Below, one piece after another: positions 25,205 through 33,126 of a stretch of 64,000 nucleotides of DNA. Each line of letters begins with the position of its first letter. The first letter of the stretch is position 1. Under the pieces are notes generated by a model. That model had not been told where the DNA came from. It searched no databases and was given only the letters and a program-made list of their open reading frames with translations. The position numbers and the translations under genes were made by a program. The DNA lies in contig CAVVSF010000009.1 of NCBI GenBank assembly GCA_963750915.1, positions 806,001 through 870,000 of the forward strand, written 5' to 3'. The DNA comes from DATBJJ01 sp963750915 (lineage in GTDB: Bacteria > Acidobacteriota > Vicinamibacteria > Vicinamibacterales > 2-12-FULL-66-21).

Positions 25205-26909
25205 TCACTGGGCCAGAATCTCGCTGTGGACGCGGGCGCGTTCGCGGTCGATTTGCTCGGGCGTGGCTCCGAGGCGGTGGAGGATGGCCTCGCTGAAGGC
25301 GAGCGCGACTTCGGATTCGCCGGCGTAGACCTGCGTCGCTCCCGCCTGTTTCAGCGCCACCAGCTCCCGGATGTACGCCGTCCTGGCCAGGATGAGGATG
25401 GCGGGGTTGAGCTCGCGCGAGGCGCGGATGACCTCGTTGGCGCCGGGCAGGCCGGCAATGCTGAGGACGATCGAGCCGGACCCGGGTACGCCGGCGCTGA
25501 TCAGCGTTTCGCGCAGCGTGGCGTCGCCGTAGATCGCCGGCTGGCCCTGGTCGCGAAGCTCGCGCACGGTGTCGATGTTGAGATCGATGATCGTCGGCGT
25601 GATCCCGTTCTCGCGCAGCAGCCGCGCGACGGTGCGGCCGACCGGTCCGTAGCCGATGATGACGGCGCGGTGCCGCGGATCGCGGTCGGCCGGCGCGTCC
25701 GGCGTCGTTTCGAGATCGCTCTGCGTCCGCCGCGCCGGAAACCACCGCTCCATCGTCGGGATGGCGCGGTAGAGCAGCGGGTTGGCCGCGATCGAGACGA
25801 TGGCGGTCGCGATCAGCGTATTGCGGACGTCGGGGGAGACCATGCCCAGTTGATCCCCCATCGCCGCGACGATGAAGGAAAACTCGCCGATCTGGGCGAG
25901 GGCGACGGCGATGCGCAGTCCGACGCCGGCGGGGTAGCCCCAGAGCAGCGCGAGGATCAACGCCACCACCGGCTTGCCGATCATGACGACGAGCAGGGCG
26001 GCGCCGATCAGCATCGGTGAACTCATCACGAACGACGGATCGAGCAGCATGCCGACCGAGACGAAGAAGATGACCGCGAAGGCATCGCGCATCGGCAGCG
26101 CTTCGGAGGCGGCGCGGACGCTGAACTCGGATCGGCCGACGACGAGGCCGGCGAGGAACGCGCCGAGCGCCATCGAGACGCCAAAGAGCTGCGCCGAGGC
26201 GACCGAGATGCCGAGCGCCAGCGCCAGGACGGTGAGCGTGAACAGCTCCCGCGAGCGGGTTTCGGCGATGCGGCTGAGGATGGCGGGCACGACCTGGCCG
26301 CCGCCGATCAGCACCAGCGCCGTCAGCGCCGCGACCTTGACACCGGCGATTGCCAGGCTCCATCCGACCTCGGTCCCGGTCGACGCACCCGGTCCGAAGA
26401 TCGCCGGCATGATCACCAGCACCAGCACCGTGAACAGATCCTCGACGACGAGCCAGCCGACGGCAATGTGCCCGGCCCGCGTGTGCAGATCGCGGTTGTC
26501 GGTCAACACGCGGATCAGGACCACCGGTACTGGCGACAGCCAGGCCGATGCCGAAAACGAGCCCGGCCGTCCATTCCCAGCCGAAGAGGTGGCCGACGCC
26601 AATCCCGAGCACCGTCGCGACGACGCTCTGCGCCACAGCGCCGGGGACGGCGATGCGCCACACGGCAACCAGCTCCTCGAGATGGAACTGCAGCCCGACG
26701 CCGAACATCAGCAGGATGATGCCGACTTCAGCCAGTTGCTCCGCCATGTGGCGGTCGGCGACGAAGCCGGGCGTATACGGCCCGACCAGCAGCCCCGCGA
26801 AGAGATAGCCGACGATGGGAGACAGGCCGACGCGGTGCGTGAGAAAGCCGAACACCAGCGCGCAGCCCAGGCCGCCGGCCAAAGTGAAAATCAAGTCGAG
26901 GGAGTGCAT
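25205..26909 (-). pseudogene. Cation/proton antiporter with TrkA-N domain (KefB/CPA2-like), one extra base
   Basis: Starts MHSLDLIFTLAGGLGCALVFGFLTHRVGLSPIVGYLFAGLLVGP, the standard CPA2 N-terminus, with EVGIILLMFGVGLQF in helix 3. At 26524-26525 an extra base (acc-G-gtggtc on the minus strand) breaks the frame after GIGLAVAST. In the shifted frame VVLIRVLTDN, AVGWLVVEDLFTVLVLVIMPAIF (with the family's ion-binding ED) and about ten more helices follow, then a TrkA-N Rossmann domain (AVIIGYGPVGRTVARLL) ending at 25205. With the base removed it is a normal-length protein that exchanges K+ or Na+ for H+. Both halves are undegraded, so error or very recent mutation is likely. Confidence 0.85.
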
Positions 26910-26918
26910 TGAATATTC

Positions 26919-27055
26919 TAGCTTTCAGCCGTCAGCGATCGGCTGTCAGCTGGAGGGTACGGAGCGGTAGAACTCGCTCGCCGGCGCGTGAGAGCCGGCC
27001 GAGCGAACATTTTCTGGTGTGGAGCTGACAGCTGAAAGCTGAAGGCTGAGAGCTA
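26919..27055. repeat. MITE-like element with about 35-bp imperfect inverted ends
   Basis: TAGCTTTCAGCCGTCAGC at 26919 is mirrored by GCTGAAGGCTGAGAGCTA ending at 27055, and the similarity extends about 35 nt inwards as GGCTGTCAGCTGG versus GGAGCTGACAGCTG. The interior has a second imperfect hairpin (GCTCGCCGGC/GCCGGCCGAGC). The right end supplies the stop codon of the TPR gene. There is no ORF inside. Confidence 0.65.
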
Positions 27056-27553
27056 CTCGAGCATCTCGATCTCGGCCGCTTCGTCGGCAGACGGCCGCAG
27101 CTGGGGATGACGCTCGAGGAATCGGGCGCACGCGTTCCACCGCAGCCGGGCGTCGTCGTTGCCGGCCGGTCGCAGCGCCTCGGCGCGTTCGAAGTGACGC
27201 ATCGCCTCGGCGAGCCAGTCGAAGGCGCCGACGCTCGACCCGGCGCCGCCGCGCGCGAGCTGCGCCTTGGCGCGGCGCTCGGCGATGATGCCGGCATAGT
27301 AGGCCTGGTCGTACTCGGCAGGGAGCCGGGCGAGGATCTCGCGCGCGCGATCGTGCGCGCCCGGCTGGCTGCCGAACTGATCGGTCAACGCCAGCAGCAG
27401 CGTGATGTGCGCCGTATGGTTGGCGGGATCGATCTGGAGGACGTCGAGGCAGATGCTTTCGGCCTCCCCCGGCTCGTTGAGAAACCGGTAACGCTCCGCT
27501 TTCGCCAGCGCCGATTCGACCGCGTCCCGAGAGAGCGCTTTCAACTCGTGCAT
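27053..27553 (-). CDS. TPR-like cytoplasmic protein
   Basis: 166 residues from the ATG at 27553, chosen because GGAGG lies 5 nt upstream; the longer frame to 27670 is not natural. Helix pairs AVESALAKAERYRFLNEPGEAESICLDVLQIDPANHTAHITLLLALTD and YDQAYYAGIIAERR ... WLAEAMRHFERAEALRP are TPR-type. It ends with an acidic EAAEIEMLE tail and the stop codon formed by the repeat element. Likely a protein-binding adapter; partner unknown. It is transcribed divergently from the ATP-grasp ligase, so promoters for both lie in 27554-27691. Confidence 0.7.
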   Translation of the reverse strand: MHELKALSRDAVESALAKAERYRFLNEPGEAESICLDVLQIDPANHTAHITLLLALTDQFGSQPGAHDRAREILARLPAEYDQAYYAGIIAERRAKAQLARGGAGSSVGAFDWLAEAMRHFERAEALRPAGNDDARLRWNACARFLERHPQLRPSADEAAEIEMLE

Positions 27554-27674
27554 CCCGGCCTCCACAAGATGTCGCAGCCCGAACTTATCGCCGACGCGCG
27601 TGGAAAGCAAGCCGACAAGCAGCGGCCGGGTGAGTAAGCCGTGACGATTCAGCGCACGGTCGCGCTGCACGGTT

Positions 27675-27680
27675 TATAAT
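27675..27680 (+). promoter_or_regulatory. -10 hexamer TATAAT of the ATP-grasp ligase gene
   Basis: A consensus TATAAT ends 11 nt before the GTG start at 27692, giving an expected leader of about 5 nt with no Shine-Dalgarno. Confidence 0.6.
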
Positions 27681-27691
27681 CTCGCCACACT

Positions 27692-28717
27692 GTGGGCAAA
27701 CTGAACGTTGTCGTTCTCTTCGATCGGTGGGAGGAACCGGAGGAACCCGCCAGCGGTTCGTCCGAGAAGGCGCCGCTGACGCGGACGCTGGACAAGAAAG
27801 AGGTCGAGGACGAGGTCGCCGAGACGCTGGTCAAGCTCGGACACGAGGCGACGCTGCACGTCCTCGACGGATCGACGAAGGGTCTGCACGCGCTGGCACG
27901 CATGGAGTGCGACCTCGTGTTCAACCTCGCCGAGTCGTTCGCCGGTAACGACCTTGCCGACTACTGCATCGCCGCCTATCTCGAGTTGATCGAGAAGCGC
28001 ATCACCGGCGCCGGATCGCACGGCCTGATGCTGGCGCAGGACAAGGCCGTCGCCAAGAAGATTCTCGAGTTCCACGGCATCCATACCCCGGTCTTCGCGC
28101 GATCGTTTCGCGGCCGCCTCGACTTCTCGCACGACCTCGAGTTCCCGGTGATCGTCAAGCCGGCGCGGGAAGACGGATCGATCGGCATCGAGTTCAACGC
28201 CGTCGTCTCGTCGATTCGCGAGCTGATGGAGCGGATCGACTGGCTGCACGCCAACTTCGACTCGCCGGTGCTGATCGAGGAGTACGTCGAGGGGCGCGAG
28301 ATGTATGTCGGCGTGCTCGGCAACGACAATCCGATCGCGCTGCCGGTCGTCGAGCTCGATCTCTCCAAGCTGCCGGCGGGCACGCCGCGGATCGCCGGCG
28401 CGGAAGTGAAGTGGGGGAAGGGGACCGCCGCGTATCGCGACACCAAGTCGGCGATCGCCGAAGATCTCCCCGAGGAGACGGTCACGCTGCTGCAGACCAC
28501 CGCCGTCGCCGTTTTCCAGGCTCTGGAACTGCGGGACTACGCCCGTATCGATATGCGGCTGCGCCCGGACGGCCGGGTGGCGGTCATCGAAGCCAACCCC
28601 AACCCGTGGTTGGCGTCCAAGGCCGAGTTCGCGATGGCGGCACGCAAGTCCGGCCGCAACTACACCCAGCTCATCGGTGAGATCGCAGACCTCGCGCTGG
28701 GGCGCTACGGCGTCTGA
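27692..28717 (+). CDS. ATP-grasp enzyme, D-alanine-D-alanine ligase-like
   Basis: 341 residues. Domain order is that of D-Ala-D-Ala ligases: an N-terminal VVVLFDRWEEP domain with LVFNLAESFAGND, a central region GSHGLMLAQDKAVAKKILEFHGIHTP, and the ATP-grasp part FPVIVKPAREDGSIGIEF, VLIEEYVEGREMYVGVLG, DYARIDMRLRPDGRVAVIEANPNPWL with the metal-binding glutamate and asparagine. These enzymes join two amino acids or a similar pair with ATP hydrolysis. It stands alone, away from any division or peptidoglycan cluster, and lacks the classical Ddl YxxK/GxSxG details, so a different amino-acid ligase is possible. Confidence 0.82.
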   Translation: MGKLNVVVLFDRWEEPEEPASGSSEKAPLTRTLDKKEVEDEVAETLVKLGHEATLHVLDGSTKGLHALARMECDLVFNLAESFAGNDLADYCIAAYLELIEKRITGAGSHGLMLAQDKAVAKKILEFHGIHTPVFARSFRGRLDFSHDLEFPVIVKPAREDGSIGIEFNAVVSSIRELMERIDWLHANFDSPVLIEEYVEGREMYVGVLGNDNPIALPVVELDLSKLPAGTPRIAGAEVKWGKGTAAYRDTKSAIAEDLPEETVTLLQTTAVAVFQALELRDYARIDMRLRPDGRVAVIEANPNPWLASKAEFAMAARKSGRNYTQLIGEIADLALGRYGV

Positions 28718-28740
28718 CTACATCCCCCGGCCGCGGTTCA

Positions 28741-28758
28741 GCGGAGCTGAAGCTCCGC
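28741..28758. repeat. GCGGAGC palindrome
   Basis: GCGGAGCTGAAGCTCCGC is a perfect palindrome followed by GCTAC, lying between two convergent genes. Same family as 18201, 36659, 38631 and 38685. It may act as a transcript end or a REP element. Confidence 0.75.
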
Positions 28759-28759
28759 G

Positions 28760-29299
28760 CTACTTGACCGTCCAGAGATACAGCGTCACCTCGTCGCCGG
28801 CCGCGCTGACGAAGTGGTCGATCCTGTCAGCCGGCCAGTCCTTTCCCATGCTGAACGCATGGGAGACGATGCGGGTCCCGGGGCGGAGCTGGCTTTTCAG
28901 GCGGGGGAGAAGCTTCGCGTTGCCGGAGGCGAGGACATAGAGCGTGACCACTGTCGCCTCCGAGATGTCGGCGGTCAGGGCATCTTCGTGCCGGAACTGA
29001 ACGAGGCCGGCCACTCCGGCTGCTTCAGCGCGCACCCGGGCCTGATCGACGAGGCTCCCGTTGAGCTCGATGCCCACGCCTCTAGCGCCGTAGAGCTTGG
29101 CCGCGAGAATCGGGATCCGTCCGTCGCCGCTCCCGAGGTCGTACACGACATCCTTAGGGGTGGTCCGGGCAAGAACGAGCATCCGCTCGACGACATCCTC
29201 CGGAGTGGTGGCAAACGGGGCCAGGCTTTGGGCCTGCGGCGGCAGCAACAGCGCCAGGACCGCGACGAAAGCCGGTAAAGGTCGAAGCACAAAGGACAT
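28760..29299 (-). CDS. Exported class I SAM-dependent methyltransferase
   Basis: 179 residues. The N-terminus (RPLPAFVAVLALLLPPQAQS) is a signal peptide or membrane anchor. The remainder is a compact Rossmann methyltransferase: VVYDLGSGDGRIPILAAKL (SAM loop), VGIELNGSLVDQAR (acidic ribose-binding residue), FRHEDAL, VVTLYVLASGNAKLLPRLKSQLRPG. This fits the small FAM173-like/lysine-methyltransferase-type group, whose bacterial members often carry export signals. How SAM would reach a periplasmic enzyme is unclear; an uncleaved anchor facing the cytoplasm is the alternative. Confidence 0.78.
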   Translation of the reverse strand: MSFVLRPLPAFVAVLALLLPPQAQSLAPFATTPEDVVERMLVLARTTPKDVVYDLGSGDGRIPILAAKLYGARGVGIELNGSLVDQARVRAEAAGVAGLVQFRHEDALTADISEATVVTLYVLASGNAKLLPRLKSQLRPGTRIVSHAFSMGKDWPADRIDHFVSAAGDEVTLYLWTVK

Positions 29300-29431
29300 G
29301 ATACGCGCTGGAGGGTGGCGATTCGGTTGTACGCCCGGGCCGTTCGCCGACGGTCCTGATCTTGCCCTCGTCGGCCGAGGTCGCTAGAGTCCCAAACACG
29401 TCAAAACTGGCCGATTTCCGGAGGTTTTGCA

Positions 29432-29460
29432 TTGCCAGAGCGGTTCTCCTCGGCTATACT
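29432..29460 (+). promoter_or_regulatory. Promoter of carD (TTGCCA-17-TATACT)
   Basis: TTGCCA at 29432-29437 and TATACT at 29455-29460 are spaced exactly 17 nt, a sigma-70-like promoter. Transcription would begin near 29467, giving a leader of about 53 nt, in contrast to the leaderless promoters elsewhere. Confidence 0.7.
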
Positions 29461-29519
29461 GAGAGGGCTGCTTATCGCACGGCACACCTTTCCTACTCAC
29501 CTTTCTCTGTGGGGGACAT

Positions 29520-30098
29520 GTGACATTTCTGGTTGGTGACAAGGTCATTTACCCAAATCACGGGCTCGGCGTCGTGCAAGGCATCGAAACCAAAACCATT
29601 CTCGGCACCACCTGCGGGTTTTATCATCTTCGCATGGTCGCGAACGAGACGACCGTGCTCGTGCCTGTCGACAACGTCGACGGCGTCGGGCTTCGCCGGG
29701 CCATCGGCGACGAAGAGATCGAGCGGCTCTACACGCTGCTCAGCGACGGCAAGATCGACAACCACCAGAACTGGAAAGGTCGCTTCAAGGACAACTCGGA
29801 TCGGATGCGCACGGGGTCGATTTACGACGTCGTCGAAGTGCTCAAGAGCCTGACGTTCCTGGCGCGTTCGAAGAACCTGTCGTTCCGCGAGAAGCGCATG
29901 CTCGATCGCGCCAAGTTCCTCGTCGTCTCTGAGATTTCCGAGGTGTCGCACGAGGTCACGCTCAACGTCGAGCAGAAGGTCGATCTCGCCCTCGAGAAGT
30001 GCTTCACGATGAAGAACCGGTCGATTGCCCGGGCCAAGGCGGCCAAGGTGACGGCGGCGACGCGGATTCCAGCGCGCCGCGCGGCGAAGGCTTCCTGA
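29520..30098 (+). CDS. carD: CarD-family transcription regulator
   Basis: 192 residues. The N-terminal RNA-polymerase interacting domain (FLVGDKVIYPNHGLGVVQGIETKTI, FYHLRM, TVLVPVDNVDGVGLRR) matches CarD/TRCF-RID, followed by the helical C-domain (LYTLLSDG, NWKGRFKDNSDRMRTGSIYDVVEVLKSL, KNLSFREKRMLDRAKFLVVSEIS). The last 30 residues are a basic alanine-rich tail (ARAKAAKVTAATRIPARR) that may touch DNA. CarD stabilises open promoter complexes and controls rRNA and growth genes. It has a strong upstream promoter and its own terminator, hence monocistronic. GTG start at 29520. Confidence 0.95.
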   Translation: MTFLVGDKVIYPNHGLGVVQGIETKTILGTTCGFYHLRMVANETTVLVPVDNVDGVGLRRAIGDEEIERLYTLLSDGKIDNHQNWKGRFKDNSDRMRTGSIYDVVEVLKSLTFLARSKNLSFREKRMLDRAKFLVVSEISEVSHEVTLNVEQKVDLALEKCFTMKNRSIARAKAAKVTAATRIPARRAAKAS

Positions 30099-30125
30099 GT
30101 TCGACACCCGCTGACCGAAGATCCA

Positions 30126-30157
30126 GGGCCGGGAGCGCAGGCTTCCGGCCCTTTTTT
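30126..30157 (+). terminator. Rho-independent terminator of carD
   Basis: GGGCCGGGAGC at 30126-30136 pairs with GCTTCCGGCCC at 30141-30151 (one G-T wobble) around a GCAG loop, followed by six T residues. It is the clearest intrinsic terminator in the window. Confidence 0.92.
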
Positions 30158-30207
30158 CGTCTGGCCCCCGCCCTGACGCGAACGTTCTGCACGATACACT
30201 CCTGACC

Positions 30208-30936
30208 GTGGCCACCGCCATTGCTGCCGTCCGGTCGCTGATGACTTACGTCGCGGTGTCGCTCTACATCCTCCTCGTCGGGACGCCGTTCGTCCTGATC
30301 GCAATCGCGATCGGCAACGTCCGGATGCTGTATCGCGTCGGCGATATCGGCGTGCGGCTTGGCCTGTTCTTGAGCGGCATCAGATACGTCGTCGAGGGAG
30401 CAGAACGCCTCCATGGCGAGCGTGCGGCGGTCTACGCGGTGAATCACGCCAGCAACATCGAGCCGCCGATCCTCTTTACCGCGCTCCGACGCGTCCACCC
30501 GAAACTGCGCGTCCTGTACAAAGCCGAACTTCGCAAGCTGCCGGTACTCGTGCAGGCGTGGGACCTGGCCGGCTTCGTGCCGCTCGAACGCGGCAATCCC
30601 GAGCAGAGCCTGCCAGCGATCGACGCGGCGGCCGACGCGCTCCGGGCCGGGAATTCGTTCCTCATCTTTCCCGAGGGCACGCGCAGTCGCACCGACGCCC
30701 TGCTGCCGTTCAAGAAGGGCGGGTTCATCATGGCGATCAAGGGCCAGGCCCCGATCGTTCCGGTTGCGATCACCGGGACGCGGAACGCCATGCGCAAGGG
30801 CAGCTTCATCATTCGCCCGGTGACGGTGACCGTTCGCGTCGGCACGGCGGTCGAAACGGCCGGCTTCCGCACCGATGAACGCGATGCCCTGATCTCGCAG
30901 GTGCGGCAGCAGATCGAGGCGATGCTGGCCCGCTGA
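30208..30936 (+). CDS. 1-acyl-sn-glycerol-3-phosphate acyltransferase (PlsC-like)
   Basis: 242 residues. One membrane helix (about 12-40) precedes the acyltransferase domain: VNHASNIEPPI (catalytic histidine, the usual HX4D is HX4E here), GFVPLERGNPEQSLPAI, FPEGTRSRTDALLPFKKGGFIMAI and the PIVPVAITGTRNAM block IV. It acylates lysophosphatidic acid to phosphatidic acid at the inner membrane. The Asp to Glu change in the HX4D site is unusual. A TACACT -10 lies 7 nt before the GTG, so the mRNA is probably leaderless. DUF4126 gene follows 42 nt later with its own -10. Confidence 0.88.
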   Translation: MATAIAAVRSLMTYVAVSLYILLVGTPFVLIAIAIGNVRMLYRVGDIGVRLGLFLSGIRYVVEGAERLHGERAAVYAVNHASNIEPPILFTALRRVHPKLRVLYKAELRKLPVLVQAWDLAGFVPLERGNPEQSLPAIDAAADALRAGNSFLIFPEGTRSRTDALLPFKKGGFIMAIKGQAPIVPVAITGTRNAMRKGSFIIRPVTVTVRVGTAVETAGFRTDERDALISQVRQQIEAMLAR

Positions 30937-30978
30937 CCCGGCACTTCCGCGCCGCCCCCTTCGTATTACTCTTAAGAC

Positions 30979-31587
30979 ATGGTCGAAATCCTCGCAACGC
31001 TCGGCCGCACTATGGGCTTCTCGTTCGCGGCGGGTATCAACCTGTACGCCACCGTGGCGATCCTCGGTCTGGCCAAGCGCTACGGCTGGGTGACGCTGCC
31101 CGAGCAGTTCCAGGTCTTCGACAACGACGTCGTGATCGGCGTTGCCCTGGCTCTGTACGTCGTCGAGTTCGTCGCCGACAAGGTGCCCTGGGTCGACTCG
31201 GTCTGGGACGCGATCCACACCGTGGTGCGGCCGATCGGCGGTGCCGTGCTGGCGGTGACGACGCTCGGCGATGCCAGCCCGACAATGCAGGGGTTGATCG
31301 CGCTGCTGGGCGGCGCCCTGGCCACCGGCACCCACCTGACCAAGGCCGGTACCCGTGCCGCCGCGAATACGAGCCCGGAACCGTTCTCGAACTGGGCGCT
31401 CAGCCTGGCCGAGGACGTCTTCGTCGTCGGCCTGTCGGCGCTCGCGCTCACGTATCCCGTCGCCGCGGCCATCGTCGTCGTGATCTGCGTGATAGTGATG
31501 ATCGCGTTCGCCGCCGTCATCGCGCGCGCCGTCCGGCGCTGGTGGGCTTCCCGCCGCCAGCCGCGCCCCGGCACAGCCGTAAGCTGA
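30979..31587 (+). CDS. DUF4126 membrane protein
   Basis: 202 residues with about five hydrophobic segments: LGRTMGFSFAAGINLYATVAILGLA, the DNDVVIGVALALYVVEFVADKVPWVDSVWDAIHT region, PTMQGLIALLGGALATGTHLTKAGTRAA, ALSLAEDVFVVGLSALALT and AIVVVICVIVMIAFAAVIARAV. The GINLY and VVEFVADKVPWVDS segments are the DUF4126 marks. Inner-membrane protein of unknown function. ATG at 30979 follows TATTAC by 9 nt. Confidence 0.85.
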   Translation: MVEILATLGRTMGFSFAAGINLYATVAILGLAKRYGWVTLPEQFQVFDNDVVIGVALALYVVEFVADKVPWVDSVWDAIHTVVRPIGGAVLAVTTLGDASPTMQGLIALLGGALATGTHLTKAGTRAAANTSPEPFSNWALSLAEDVFVVGLSALALTYPVAAAIVVVICVIVMIAFAAVIARAVRRWWASRRQPRPGTAVS

Positions 31588-31661
31588 AGCGCCGGCCGTC
31601 AGGCTGGTACCGACCTCGCAGTAGCCTCCTCGGCGAACACCCAGTCTTTACAGCTGAGCTC

Positions 31662-31700
31662 GGGGACAGTCACCCGGGACAGTCACGAGTGACTGTCCCC
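31662..31700. repeat. Palindromic intergenic repeat, GGGGACAG family
   Basis: GGGGACAGTCACCCGGGACAG is followed by GTGACTGTCCCC, the same units as at 2183-2256. It stands between the DUF4126 gene and a small exported protein and could fold into a stable hairpin. Confidence 0.85.
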
Positions 31701-31742
31701 GGAGCGGTGACGGCACGCAGCTGACAGCCGAATGGAGTTGCG

Positions 31743-32057
31743 ATGAAATCCGTCTTCGTAGCGGCGCTGACGGCCGCCGCATTGTGGGCGCTGTCGGACC
31801 ACCTGCCAGCGGCGCGCGCGTCGATGCAGGAGAACACGGCACGGCCGGCGCCCTGGCAGGCGGGCCGCTGCTACCGCGTATTTCCTTCAGACCCGGATAC
31901 GTTTCATACGTTCAAGGTGCTGGAGCCGACGGCCGGCACGTGGGCGAGGGTGCAGCCGGCGCCCGCCTCGCCTCCTGTACCGGGCGGGCGACCGCAGGCG
32001 CCCCTGTGGGTGAACACCAGCAGCGTGTTCGCGGTGCAGGAGTGGACCTGCAACTGA
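31743..32057 (+). CDS. Small exported protein of unknown function
   Basis: 104 residues. Signal peptide at 1-27 (VFVAALTAAALWALSDHLPAARAS). The mature part has two cysteines, in GRCYRVFPS and QEWTCN, which may form a disulfide, and a proline-rich centre. No family recognised. Convergent with the GAF/kinase gene 15 nt away. GGAGTTGCG before the ATG (GGAG at 31734) is a fair ribosome site. Confidence 0.6.
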   Translation: MKSVFVAALTAAALWALSDHLPAARASMQENTARPAPWQAGRCYRVFPSDPDTFHTFKVLEPTAGTWARVQPAPASPPVPGGRPQAPLWVNTSSVFAVQEWTCN

Positions 32058-32072
32058 GCCGGTGAGCGCGGG

Positions 32073-33098
32073 TCAGGTCGTCTGCGGCCTGGCCGCTTTC
32101 GCGCTGCGCTTCCGCATCTGGACTTCGCGGCCGCCGTCGTTGAACGCGACTTCGTCCATCAGCTGGTTGATCAGGAAGACGCCGCGGCCGCTCGACTTCA
32201 GGACGTTCTCGCCTTCGAGCGGGTCGGGCACCTTGGTCGCGTCGAAGCCGGTGCCGGGGTCGCGCACCACGATGACGATCTCCTGCGGCCCGTCGCAATT
32301 GACGACGCATTGCACCTGGCGGGTGACGTCTCCCTTGCAGCCGTGACGGATGGCGTTGGCAAGCGCCTCCTGCAGCGCGAGCTCCACCTCGATGATGCGC
32401 TCCTCGGGCCAGTTCTTGTCCTGGAGCACCTGGAGGACGCCGTCGGTGACGGTCGGGATGGCGCGCGGATCCGCCGGGATGGTCATGTCGAACTGGCATG
32501 CCGAGCAGTAGGGGAGCAGCGCGCTCAACCGCTTGACGTTGTCGATCGACTCCCGCAGCTCGCTGATCAGGCGCAGCTGCGCGGCCTCTGCTTCGTCGCG
32601 CGCCTTGAGCGCGATGTCGAGCTCGAACAGATTGGCGCGGAGCTCGAGCTGGGCGACGACCTGCCGCCGCAGCGCCTCCAGCGCCTCGAGTTGCTCGGTG
32701 TTGAGCGTCCGCGGCACCCGGTCGAGGACGCACAGCGTGCCGACGGCATGCCCCTCAGGCGTCACCAGCGGCGCGCCGGCGTAGAAGCGGATGCCGTCCT
32801 CGCCCTCGACGAACGGGTTGTCGTGGAACGTCGCGCTGGCCCGCGCATCCGGCACGATGAAGAGCCTCCGGTCCTTGATCGCGTGCGTGCAGAACGAGAC
32901 GCTGCGCGAGGTTTCGGCGATCGTCAGGCCGACGCGCGACTTGAACCACTGACGGTCGGCGTCGATCAGGCTGATCAGCGCGATCGGCGTGCCGCAGATG
33001 TGCGACGCCAGCGAGGTCAGGTCGTCGAACGCCTGCTCGGGATCGGTGTCGAGAATCCTGTATTTTCGGAGAGCCGCCAGCCGCGCTGCTTCGTCCAT
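32073..33098 (-). CDS. GAF sensor fused to RsbW-type HATPase (anti-sigma-like serine kinase)
   Basis: 341 residues, cytoplasmic. Residues 1-160 are a GAF domain of the FhlA/phytochrome type (FDDLTSLASHICGTPIALISLIDADRQWFKSRVG, SFCTHAI, GAPLVTPEGHAVGTLCVLD). A helical linker with DNVKRLSALLPYCSACQ follows (CxxC, possibly a redox or metal switch), then a HATPase_c domain of the RsbW/SpoIIAB group from about 205 (EALANAIRHG N-box, RDPGTGFD, SGRGVFLINQLMDEV). It lacks the H-box of a histidine kinase, so it probably phosphorylates an anti-anti-sigma factor or acts as an anti-sigma factor under GAF control. No partner gene is adjacent. Confidence 0.85.
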   Translation of the reverse strand: MDEAARLAALRKYRILDTDPEQAFDDLTSLASHICGTPIALISLIDADRQWFKSRVGLTIAETSRSVSFCTHAIKDRRLFIVPDARASATFHDNPFVEGEDGIRFYAGAPLVTPEGHAVGTLCVLDRVPRTLNTEQLEALEALRRQVVAQLELRANLFELDIALKARDEAEAAQLRLISELRESIDNVKRLSALLPYCSACQFDMTIPADPRAIPTVTDGVLQVLQDKNWPEERIIEVELALQEALANAIRHGCKGDVTRQVQCVVNCDGPQEIVIVVRDPGTGFDATKVPDPLEGENVLKSSGRGVFLINQLMDEVAFNDGGREVQMRKRSAKAARPQTT

Positions 33099-33126
33099 GG
33101 TCGCCCCTACGTTACACCGGCTCGCG

